NCBI GenBank assembly: GCA_002685075.1
Contig: NYWO01000065.1
Coordinates: forward strand, 1-33,519
DNA from: Arcobacter sp.
Lineage (GTDB): Bacteria; Campylobacterota; Campylobacteria; Campylobacterales; Arcobacteraceae
Reading direction: 5' to 3'
Length of the DNA: 33,519 bases
A program made the translations under genes and the position numbers. Positions 26,109 through 32,987 of this stretch are shown piece after piece. The notes below the pieces were generated by a model. The model had not been told where the DNA came from and did no database searches. It saw nothing but the letters and a program-made list of their open reading frames with translations. Numbering within the stretch: position 1 is the stretch's first letter; each line of letters begins with the position of its first letter.

Positions 26109-26384
26109 CTATAATCCAAATAACATATCAAGACCTATAAATGCTAATAAACCTTGAGAAGTTTTCTTTGCGTAATCTTCTTTTATATCTTTTGAAAGAT
26201 CAGAAATCATTGCTTCATAATCATCTTGTTCTATTTGCTCAACTTCAAGATTCTTTTCTTTTATTTTTGCATTTACTTTTTCAATAGCTTTTTCTCTAAT
26301 ATGCTCCTCATATTTATTAGAAATAGTTTCAGTTCCATCTTTTATAGATTTTATAGCATCATCAAGTATTGTTTCTGGACTCAT
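26109..26384 (-). CDS. Small charged helical protein
   Basis: The protein has 91 residues and is rich in Glu, Lys and Asp with heptad-like spacing (IREKAIEKVNAKIKEKNLEV). It ends in a short hydrophobic tail, GLLAFIGLDMLFGL. No family is recognised. It overlaps the preceding gene by 4 bp (ATGA). Size, order and coupling suggest that its product works with the neighbouring 94- and 76-residue proteins. Confidence 0.6.
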   Translation of the reverse strand: MSPETILDDAIKSIKDGTETISNKYEEHIREKAIEKVNAKIKEKNLEVEQIEQDDYEAMISDLSKDIKEDYAKKTSQGLLAFIGLDMLFGL

Positions 26385-26665
26385 CTACCTTCTCCTTTAT
26401 GTGTAAGCATTTTAATTCTTTCATCCATTTCTAGCTCTTTTTGTTCTTTTTTATATGATTGATACTCATCTACAATTACTTCATTTATCTCTTTTTTAAT
26501 CTCCCATGCAGCACCTAAAACAGTTGGGGTATTTTTAGCAATAAACTTTCCAGTAATCCAAGTTGCGGATGATAGAAGTTTTGTTATGGTCCAAACTTTT
26601 CCAGCAGTTGATTTTTTTGATGTACCATCTATAATCTTTTCTAATTCTTTTGTATTCATAATCAT
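26381..26665 (-). CDS. Small helical protein with amphipathic centre
   Basis: The protein has 94 residues. A central weakly hydrophobic, Thr/Ala-rich part (about 22-52, VWTITKLLSSATWITGKFIA) is followed by a charged coiled tail (KKEINEVIVDEYQSYKKEQ). If M3 is used, the frame starts MNTKELEKIIDG. No family is recognised. It lies 5 bp after the 76-residue gene and overlaps the next gene by 4 bp. Confidence 0.6.
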   Translation of the reverse strand: MIMNTKELEKIIDGTSKKSTAGKVWTITKLLSSATWITGKFIAKNTPTVLGAAWEIKKEINEVIVDEYQSYKKEQKELEMDERIKMLTHKGEGR

Positions 26666-26670
26666 TCCTT

Positions 26671-26901
26671 TTAAAATAATCCACCAGTAAGTATTGAAAT
26701 TCCAATACCTACAGCAACACCTGAACCAACTTTTTTACCATCAGATTTTATAATATCTATCTCTAGTTCTAAAAGCTCAGAAAACTTCTCTGTAGAGATA
26801 TCAGTTCTTTCAATTCCCTGTTTTCTTAGTTTTTTTAACAAACTATTTTCAGCTAAACTTTTTATACTTGTATCTAGTTCTTTTTGTAAGTCATTAAACA
26901 T
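26671..26901 (-). CDS. Small protein with glycine-rich hydrophobic C-terminus
   Basis: The protein has 76 residues. The first 58 are charged and helical, and the tail SGVAVGIGISILTGGLF is a short Gly-rich hydrophobic segment that could insert into or lie on a membrane, as in small holin-like or pore peptides. Function is unknown. It shares one base with the upstream gene (TAATG). Confidence 0.6.
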   Translation of the reverse strand: MFNDLQKELDTSIKSLAENSLLKKLRKQGIERTDISTEKFSELLELEIDIIKSDGKKVGSGVAVGIGISILTGGLF

Positions 26902-27140
26902 TATTTGTTCCTTCTTTTGTTTTTTGGAATTATTGTAACTATTGAATTTTCTTTATAGATTGCATAAAATTTATTCTCAAAACCTGGCAATGGTAAATAT
27001 CTGTTATAACTTGTTGGCAAAACATCTTTAAATACTCTTTCAAGATATTCAACTGTTCTATGTACTTCATATTTTGTAAAATCCACTTTATTTACAACTC
27101 TTTCTAAAAATCTTTGTCCAGCGTGATATGTAATATTCAT
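26901..27140 (-). CDS. Small protein resembling BECR/RelE-fold toxins
   Basis: The 79-residue protein begins YHAGQRFLERVV and ends YAIYKENSIVTIIPKNKRR. A starting His-x-x-x-R-F-x-E-R helix and a terminal strand leading to V-T-I-I-P-K are features of small RNase toxins of the BECR class and DUF4258-like proteins, though I cannot name the exact family. It is the first gene of the six-gene operon under the promoter at 27170-27202. If it is a toxin, its antitoxin is not obvious; the coupled 76-residue protein is the natural candidate. Confidence 0.55.
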   Translation of the reverse strand: MNITYHAGQRFLERVVNKVDFTKYEVHRTVEYLERVFKDVLPTSYNRYLPLPGFENKFYAIYKENSIVTIIPKNKRRNK

Positions 27141-27169
27141 TTTATGTCTCCTATTTTTTATATATTAAA

Positions 27170-27202
27170 ATTATAGAGAGTATCTTGGTCATATATTGTC
27201 TA
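27170..27202 (-). promoter_or_regulatory. Shared-type promoter of the small-protein operon
   Basis: The minus strand reads TAGACAATATATGACCA, then after exactly 21 nt from TAGACA the -10 TATAAT, 29 nt before the ATG. The right half-site is degenerate, as at the helicase promoter. It diverges from the WYL promoter 65 bp away. Confidence 0.8.
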
Positions 27203-27267
27203 ATAATTAAAAGTTGTGATATTTAAGATATGGAAGAAATTCAAAAGATTTTGATGTCTTTTTTCCT

Positions 27268-27300
27268 TAGACAATATATGTCTATAATACTAATTACAAT
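27268..27300 (+). promoter_or_regulatory. Shared-type promoter of the WYL regulator
   Basis: The plus strand reads TAGACAATATATGTCTA with perfect half-sites, then after exactly 21 nt from TAGACA the hexamer TACAAT, 29 nt before the ATG. A second possible -10, TATAAT, begins inside the right half-site at 27283. The copy in front of the regulator suggests autoregulation. Confidence 0.85.
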
Positions 27301-27329
27301 ATTATTAGATTTACTAAATAGGAAAATAA

Positions 27330-28337
27330 ATGGAATCAAACCAAACAACAAGAGTTTTAGAGTTATTAAAAAGATTTAATAACGGTGAAAAAGTATGCAT
27401 AGATAAAATTATTGAAGAAGCAGCTGCTGATGCTAAGGATTATGTCCCAAATATCTGGCTAAACTCTAAAAATAAGCCTGTATCAGATAAAACTATAAGA
27501 AGAGTACTAGATGTACTAAAACCTTACTTTAATTTTGAGCTTATTAGAGGTGGGAAAGATGAAAAAGGTTGCTATAAAGCAATAACTAAAAATGCCTTTG
27601 ATAACTTTATGAATCCAGAGGTTTTATCTTTAATGGTACACACCTTTAATCTTGCAAATAAAAGCGATTTATTTGATAACTTTGATTTAGATGACAATGA
27701 TAAAAATATTTTAGAAAGTAAGATAAAAGATACAAATAAGCTTTATGATTTTAAAAATAAGCCATTTGAAACAAAAAAAGATGATATGGTTATTTTTAAA
27801 GCATTAGAATACGCTATTAAACATCAAAAATATACAAAGATTAATTACGAAGTAAATGGTAAAAATGAACTATTTGAAGTTAAGCCTTATAAAATAGTAT
27901 TTATAAATGAAAACTTTTATATAGCATGTGAAATAGAACATGAAAAACTTGAGTTTACAATGTATAGAATCTCAAAAATTAAAAGTGTAGAAGATACTTC
28001 TAAAACATTTCATAAGAACTTAGAAATAATTGATTTTATAAAAGATATGCAAACACCATTTTCAGTATATAAAAGGGATTATAAAAAACATTTAATTGAT
28101 ATTATACTTGAAGTTGATGTATCGAAAGCCTTTTACTTTAATGCAAAGAAATATCTAAAATCACAAGAACTATTAGAAGTAAAAGAGAATGGAAATTTAT
28201 TAATAAAATTTAGAGTAACACAAACTTTAGAGGTAAAAGAATTAATTAAAAGATGGATTCCACATTTGAAAGTAATTGAACCTATTTCTCTAAAAAATGA
28301 CATTGAATTAGAAGTTAAAAAATTCTTATCATTTTAA
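27330..28337 (+). CDS. WYL-domain transcriptional regulator
   Basis: The protein has 335 residues. An N-terminal winged-helix region (about 1-90, containing VSDKTIRRVLDVLKPYF) precedes a linker. The WYL domain (about 155-225) has TKINYEVNGKNELFEVKPYKIV and ENFYIACEIE, with FYI in place of W-Y-L, and MYRISKIKSVE closes it. A WCX extension (about 250-335) ends with LIKFRVTQTLEVKELIKRW. WYL proteins regulate defence loci (for example BrxR and CapW) and are thought to sense nucleic-acid ligands. It is on the opposite strand to its neighbours, has the shared operator at its own promoter, and is the only broad-type DNA-binding regulator in the region besides HipB and the Fic HTH. It is therefore the best candidate to bind the eleven shared sites. 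Confidence 0.88.
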   Translation: MESNQTTRVLELLKRFNNGEKVCIDKIIEEAAADAKDYVPNIWLNSKNKPVSDKTIRRVLDVLKPYFNFELIRGGKDEKGCYKAITKNAFDNFMNPEVLSLMVHTFNLANKSDLFDNFDLDDNDKNILESKIKDTNKLYDFKNKPFETKKDDMVIFKALEYAIKHQKYTKINYEVNGKNELFEVKPYKIVFINENFYIACEIEHEKLEFTMYRISKIKSVEDTSKTFHKNLEIIDFIKDMQTPFSVYKRDYKKHLIDIILEVDVSKAFYFNAKKYLKSQELLEVKENGNLLIKFRVTQTLEVKELIKRWIPHLKVIEPISLKNDIELEVKKFLSF

Positions 28338-28357
28338 GTAGGCTATTTATCTACTCT

Positions 28358-28390
28358 TAGACAAAATATCACTATAAATAAGTTTATAAT
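28358..28390 (+). promoter_or_regulatory. Orphan shared-type promoter
   Basis: The plus strand has TAGACAAAATATCACTA and exactly 21 nt after TAGACA the -10 TATAAT. No intact gene follows; the IS3 remnant begins about 20 bp downstream. The original gene has probably been deleted or replaced. Confidence 0.65.
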
Positions 28391-28408
28391 TCTTCCAGAA
28401 CTATTTAG

Positions 28409-28870
28409 GGTAACCAGATCACTTTGTATCTAGCTACTGTAATTGATTTATACTCAAGAAAAGTAGTTGGTTGGAGTATGGATGATACCATGAAAACTAA
28501 ATTAGTAAATGATGCATTAATAATGGCAATTAAAAGAAGGAAGCCTGATAAAGGGCTTATCTGACATACCGATCGTGGAAGCCAATATGCTTCTGATTCT
28601 CATAAGAATTTATTAAAAGAACATGGAATTGTTCAAAGTATGAGTCGAAAAGGTGATTGCTGGGATAATGCAGTTTCTGAAAGTTTTTTTCATTCATTAA
28701 AAACAGAATTAGTTTATCATGAAACTTTCAAAACCAAAGCACAAGCTACTGAAATGATATTCGAATATATAGAAATATTCTATAATAGACAAAGGTTACA
28801 TTCTTATAACAATTATATGTCACCAGTAGAATTTGAAGAGAAAATGTTACGTTTAGAAATGGTTGCTTAA
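28409..28870 (+). pseudogene. IS3-family transposase (OrfB) remnant
   Basis: The frame reads [20 protein letters not shown], then [45 protein letters not shown], the C-terminal part of the IS3 DDE integrase domain. The first Asp (VID), the second Asp (HTDRGSQY) and the final Glu (AVSESFF) are present. It is dead for two reasons: the N-terminal half is missing, and the Trp codon expected before HTDRG is TGA (28562-28564). The track's 28640-28870 ORF is only its tail. The remnant lies between the orphan promoter and tRNA-Glu. Confidence 0.88.
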
Positions 28871-28882
28871 GTTATTATTATT

Positions 28883-28907
28883 CTGTCCTATTTGGGATTG
28901 ACAGATC
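28883..28907. mobile_element. Probable right end of the IS3-family remnant
   Basis: CTGTCCTATTTGGGATTGACAGATCA follows the transposase stop by 12 bp and resembles IS3-family terminal repeats (TGTCC ... GATCA type). No matching left end is visible near 28400, so the element is truncated. The rest of 28338-28932 holds the orphan promoter and transposase remnant and no other gene. Confidence 0.55.
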
Positions 28908-28932
28908 ACACTGATAATACGGTAGTTTAATA

Positions 28933-29008
28933 TGGCGACCCCGGCAAGATTTGAACTTACGTATTCAGGAGGAAATCCTGAGGTCCTTGGCCGCTAGACG
29001 ACGGGGTC
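28933..29008 (-). tRNA. tRNA-Glu (anticodon TTC)
   Basis: The minus strand folds as a full cloverleaf: acceptor GACCCCG paired with CGGGGTC, anticodon stem TCAGG/CCTGA with loop ATTTCCT (anticodon TTC), T-arm GTAAG-TTCAAAT-CTTGC, and an encoded 3' CCA after G. The length is 76 nt. Its 3' half is repeated imperfectly at 271-316, so it is the probable integration target of the island lying on its 3' side. Confidence 0.95.
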
Positions 29009-29021
29009 AATTAAGAAAAAG

Positions 29022-29027
29022 ATTATA
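29022..29027 (-). promoter_or_regulatory. -10 element of tRNA-Glu
   Basis: TATAAT on the minus strand lies 13 nt before the first base of the tRNA. There is no TAGACA 21 nt upstream, which serves as an internal control showing that the shared element is not a general promoter feature. Confidence 0.55.
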
Positions 29028-29045
29028 TAAGAAACTTGTTTGATT

Positions 29046-29990
29046 TTATCTTAAATTATTAAGTTTTAAAAAATTTGTGGCACGTTTATGACCTAAAGAT
29101 TCTGCTCTTTTCATCCATTCAATAGCTTTAACTTCATTTCTAGCTACACCTTGTCCATTAAAATAGAAAAAACCTATATAATACATTGCTTTAGTGTTAT
29201 TTTCTTTAGTAGCTTGCATATACAAATCAAATGCTTTTTTATAATCCACATTTATTATACTACCTTCTCTATATATATCTGCTAGTTTTATTTGTGCTAA
29301 TATCATTTCAGAACTTGAAGATTTTTCTAATAAAGATATGGCTTTTTTATGATCTGTTTTTATACCATCACCTGATAAATACATTAATGCAAGATTATAT
29401 TGAGCAATAGGATTATTCGCATCTGCTGATTTTTCATACCAATATGCTGCTTGTTTTAAATCTTTTTTAACACCTTTACCAAAATAGTACATAGATGCTA
29501 GATTATTCTGAGCTATTATTACACCTTGTAAAGCTGCTTCTTTATACCATTGAAAAGATTTACTTAAGTTTTCTTTATTAGTGCTTTTTTCATATATCAT
29601 TGCAATATTTAGTTGTGCAAGAGCATAACCTTGTTTTGCTGATTCTTCATAATAGTATTTAGCTTTATTAATATCTTTTTTAACAGTTTCACCCATATAA
29701 TACATATAAGCTAAGTTGTTTAAAGCTTGTTTATTTCCATTATTCGCTGCTTGCTCATACCAAAAAAATGCAAGTTTTTTATCAATACTAGTACCTAGAC
29801 CTTTATAATTCATAAGACCTAAATTATATTGAGCATTAACATTATCATCTAATGCTAATTGCGTAAATTGTGCTAAAGCTGTCTCGTAGTTTCCATCTTT
29901 TAAATTTTTTGCTGCTTCATTTATACTTAGTGCATTTAAAGTTGTAATATTAATAATAAGAAAAAAAAGTAAGTATAAGATTTTTATCAT
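29046..29990 (-). CDS. Secreted Sel1-like repeat protein
   Basis: The 314-residue protein has a signal peptide (MIKILYLLFFLIINITTLNA), so it is periplasmic or envelope-bound. Almost all the rest consists of about eight Sel1-like tetratricopeptide repeats of 36 residues, such as ALAQFTQLALDDNVNAQYNL, MYYMGETVKKDINKAKYYYE and MYLSGDGIKTDHKKAISLLE. Such proteins scaffold envelope complexes or signalling. It is the last gene of the right-hand operon and overlaps the lipoprotein gene by 4 bp (ATGA). Base use and operon style fit core genome beyond the tRNA boundary. Confidence 0.85.
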   Translation of the reverse strand: MIKILYLLFFLIINITTLNALSINEAAKNLKDGNYETALAQFTQLALDDNVNAQYNLGLMNYKGLGTSIDKKLAFFWYEQAANNGNKQALNNLAYMYYMGETVKKDINKAKYYYEESAKQGYALAQLNIAMIYEKSTNKENLSKSFQWYKEAALQGVIIAQNNLASMYYFGKGVKKDLKQAAYWYEKSADANNPIAQYNLALMYLSGDGIKTDHKKAISLLEKSSSSEMILAQIKLADIYREGSIINVDYKKAFDLYMQATKENNTKAMYYIGFFYFNGQGVARNEVKAIEWMKRAESLGHKRATNFLKLNNLR

Positions 29991-30787
29991 TGTTCGTCTT
30001 TTATATCATTTTTTATTCTATCTAATGTTTTATCAATATTAGAATTAACTTTTTTATCAAGCTCTTCAATCTCTTTATTTAATTCATCATCAAGTGTTTT
30101 TTCTTCATTTGTTTGATTATCACTTATATTTTCTTTACCTAAAAGATCATCTTTAGTTTCATCTAAAGCAAACTCAATATCTTCATTTAAAATATCATCA
30201 TTAATTTCATTTAAGTTTTTTGTTTTCTTTCTTTCTGAAATTAGGATATTTTTAACTATATCATCTTTTGTAGGAGTAGTTTTAGTATACATATCAATAC
30301 TATCACATAATGTTCCTCTTACATTTTTTACACTATCACAAATAAGCCATTTATCACTTAATCCTAATAAGTAATCAAGTCTACTCCAAAAAAGTTCATG
30401 GTTATACTTACTTAAATATTCTACATTATCTTCATTAAAATCAGTTATTCTAACTAACTCTAATTTTGCAAATGAAATATTGTCTTTTTCATCAACAGTT
30501 AAATTCCATCTATCTTCATGTGTTACTGGATAAAAAAAGAAATGTGACATTTTAGTTTTCGAAACTTCTAAATGATCTCTATATGAATCAATTCTAAACT
30601 GTTTTTTATCTGCAAATAAAAATAGCTTTTTAGATGCTTCAAAAATTGCATCCTTTGAAATATCTTTATATTCTTTTTTTGTAAAGTTTTCAACTTCTTT
30701 TACTTCTTTAATAGTTTCTTTATTAGGACTTGTTGTTGAACAAGCTGTAAAAAATATAATAAAAATTAAATAAATATATTTGCTCAT
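29987..30787 (-). CDS. Predicted lipoprotein
   Basis: The protein has 266 residues with a lipoprotein signal ending FFTACSTTS. Residues about 40-160 form a globular part (ISKDAIFEASKKLFLFADK, SHFFFYPVTHEDRWNLTVD). The C-terminal 80 residues are acidic and probably coiled (NEEKTLDDELNKEIEELDKK). The family is not recognised. It lies 16 bp after the LapD-like gene and is coupled to the Sel1 gene, suggesting a role in the same envelope process. Confidence 0.75.
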   Translation of the reverse strand: MSKYIYLIFIIFFTACSTTSPNKETIKEVKEVENFTKKEYKDISKDAIFEASKKLFLFADKKQFRIDSYRDHLEVSKTKMSHFFFYPVTHEDRWNLTVDEKDNISFAKLELVRITDFNEDNVEYLSKYNHELFWSRLDYLLGLSDKWLICDSVKNVRGTLCDSIDMYTKTTPTKDDIVKNILISERKKTKNLNEINDDILNEDIEFALDETKDDLLGKENISDNQTNEEKTLDDELNKEIEELDKKVNSNIDKTLDRIKNDIKDEQ

Positions 30788-30803
30788 TTATATCCTACCT
30801 ACC

Positions 30804-32987
30804 TTATCTTGTTGTTGCATAAGTACCAAATCTTTCTAATAAATCATAATCAGATTCAAGTTTTACACTATCTGCCATAATTTTAATACTATTTAATTCT
30901 CCAAAGATTACAATATTTTTAACTTTATGTTTTTTAACAACATCATTTGTAAAATTATTTGTATAATCTTTATCCATTCTAATATAATCTAGTTTTACTT
31001 CTTCTAATTTATTTAGAGGATACTCATCAGTTTTATATCTTTTAATAAGAATTTTTGCACCCATATTATGAACATCTGATACGAATTTTTCAAAAGATTT
31101 TCTATGTAAATATGCACTATATGAAGTAATACTAAATACAATATATTTTTTAATTGCTTCATTTTCTTCTAATATATCTCTTAACCAAATCATAAATTCA
31201 CTGTTTTCAACAGAACTAATTGAAAGATTAATTGATAGTTCATGATTTATTTGTTTTTCTTTTATAAGATTTATTGTTTTTTCAATTACTAATTTATCAA
31301 ACTTATCAGCTAATTTTAGTTTTTGAGAAACTGCTATAAAAGAACCTATTGAAAGCTTTTCATTATTATGATCATATAATTGAGGTGAAACTTCATTCAT
31401 AACTAAAATATCAGGATTATCAAAAAGATATGTATCTAGAACTAAATCAATTTCAAATTCTGCTTTAGTAATTACTTCAATTACATTATTATTAATAGAA
31501 GTATAATCTTTTTCAATATCTTTTTCACTGATAATATAATAAGAACTTATACCTTTTTCTTTTGACACTTTATAAGCACTATTAGCAGATGCTAGAACTG
31601 ACTCTAAACTACCATATAAATCAAAAGAAGTTCCACCAATATGAATTAAATCATCAGGTACATCATATATAAAAGGTATTCTATCACTTATTTCTTTGAT
31701 TATAGCCTCACACATTTGTTGTGATTCTTCAAAATTCATATCTTTAGCAACAATTGCAAATTCTGAACCATAAAATCTATACATTTTTAAATTTGTTTTA
31801 TTAATATTAAAGATAATGTTTTTAATAATATTTGAATATGTTTCTATAAAATTATTAATATATCCAGAATCATATTTTTTACTAAGCTCAACTAAACTAT
31901 CAATTCTTAATATAAAAACATATGCGCTTGTTGATGTTACAAACATACTTTTTATATCAAAATCAAAGATATATTTATTAGGAAGACCTGTTAACGTATC
32001 AGAATAAGTTTTCTTTTCTAAAGAATCTTTATTTACATTTATCTCATTTTTTAAAGTTGCTATTTTTGATGAAACTTTTGAAACTTTTGTTGTTAGTTCT
32101 TTAATTTCTTTAGTACCTTCAAATTGACTTTTATCTAAGGCTGCAAATTTGTTATCAAGGATATCATCAAGGTAATTATTTATATATAAAACTGGTTTTG
32201 TTACATATTTTCTAAAAATAAATTTATGATAAAAACCTAACATAAACAAGATAGGTAAATATATAATTAAATTAAATATTATGATATGGATAAGAAAAGA
32301 TTGCAGTTCTGCTTTTACTTTTTTACTATTTAAAGAGTATGAAATAGTTGCAATATTTATATTATCTATTACAATATCTTCGATTTTATTAGCAATATCT
32401 ATTGTAATTAAGGAATCAATCCATGAGAAAGAATCGTCTTTATTTTCTTTTTCTAGTTTAATATTTGAAAAATCTAATTTCGTAATAAAATTCTTAATTT
32501 CATTTTTTTTATAAACTTGATATCTAATATTAATCGGTTGTGATTTTTCATAATTTGAACTAGCCATAAATTCATATAAAGAGGTTTTATCTATTTTTTT
32601 TATAAATCCATATCTTGCATCAATTACAATTTCAGCTATTGCCCAAGACTTGTCATCAAAATTTGGAGTTGTATTTATTAATTTTTCTTTACTGAAAATG
32701 AATCTATCATGCTCAATTTCAATTAAATCAAATAATGTACTTTCTAAAACTTTATTTACTTCTAGTTCAATAATATTTTTATCTGACTTAAGAATATTAT
32801 TATGAACTTTTGAATTTAAATAGTTAATATTTAGTTGATAGTTATCCTTGGCATTTATTAATATTTTTTCTTTATAACTGTTAAAGTAATAATAGCTTGT
32901 AAATACTAAAGCTAAAAAAAGAAAAATTAATAATAAGATATTGTTTATAGAATTTGATTCTCTAAACTTATTTAATCTTTTTTTCAT
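30804..32987 (-). CDS. LapD-like c-di-GMP receptor with degenerate GGDEF and EAL domains
   Basis: The protein has 727 residues. A membrane helix (about 16-36), a periplasmic domain of about 190 residues, a second helix (about 233-255), a HAMP-like linker and coiled segment, a GGDEF domain (about 325-480) and an EAL domain (about 500-720) give the order of LapD proteins. The GGDEF signature is FYGSEFA and the EAL motif reads EVSPQLY, so both catalytic sites are degenerate and the protein is more likely a receptor than an enzyme. LapD proteins signal c-di-GMP across the inner membrane to control a protease acting on adhesins. No LapG is in the window. It overlaps the SPOR-like gene by 4 bp. Confidence 0.8.
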   Translation of the reverse strand: MKKRLNKFRESNSINNILLLIFLFLALVFTSYYYFNSYKEKILINAKDNYQLNINYLNSKVHNNILKSDKNIIELEVNKVLESTLFDLIEIEHDRFIFSKEKLINTTPNFDDKSWAIAEIVIDARYGFIKKIDKTSLYEFMASSNYEKSQPINIRYQVYKKNEIKNFITKLDFSNIKLEKENKDDSFSWIDSLITIDIANKIEDIVIDNINIATISYSLNSKKVKAELQSFLIHIIIFNLIIYLPILFMLGFYHKFIFRKYVTKPVLYINNYLDDILDNKFAALDKSQFEGTKEIKELTTKVSKVSSKIATLKNEINVNKDSLEKKTYSDTLTGLPNKYIFDFDIKSMFVTSTSAYVFILRIDSLVELSKKYDSGYINNFIETYSNIIKNIIFNINKTNLKMYRFYGSEFAIVAKDMNFEESQQMCEAIIKEISDRIPFIYDVPDDLIHIGGTSFDLYGSLESVLASANSAYKVSKEKGISSYYIISEKDIEKDYTSINNNVIEVITKAEFEIDLVLDTYLFDNPDILVMNEVSPQLYDHNNEKLSIGSFIAVSQKLKLADKFDKLVIEKTINLIKEKQINHELSINLSISSVENSEFMIWLRDILEENEAIKKYIVFSITSYSAYLHRKSFEKFVSDVHNMGAKILIKRYKTDEYPLNKLEEVKLDYIRMDKDYTNNFTNDVVKKHKVKNIVIFGELNSIKIMADSVKLESDYDLLERFGTYATTR

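Noticed and set aside
3608-28337. Prophage interpretation of the accessory region
   Set aside because: No capsid, tail, terminase, portal or lysis genes are visible; ssb and a Dda-like helicase alone do not make a phage.
29022-29027. TAGACA-N21-TATAAT as the ordinary housekeeping promoter of this organism
   Set aside because: The tRNA-Glu, mntA and hipB upstream regions have plausible promoters without TAGACA at that distance, so it is not general within this window.
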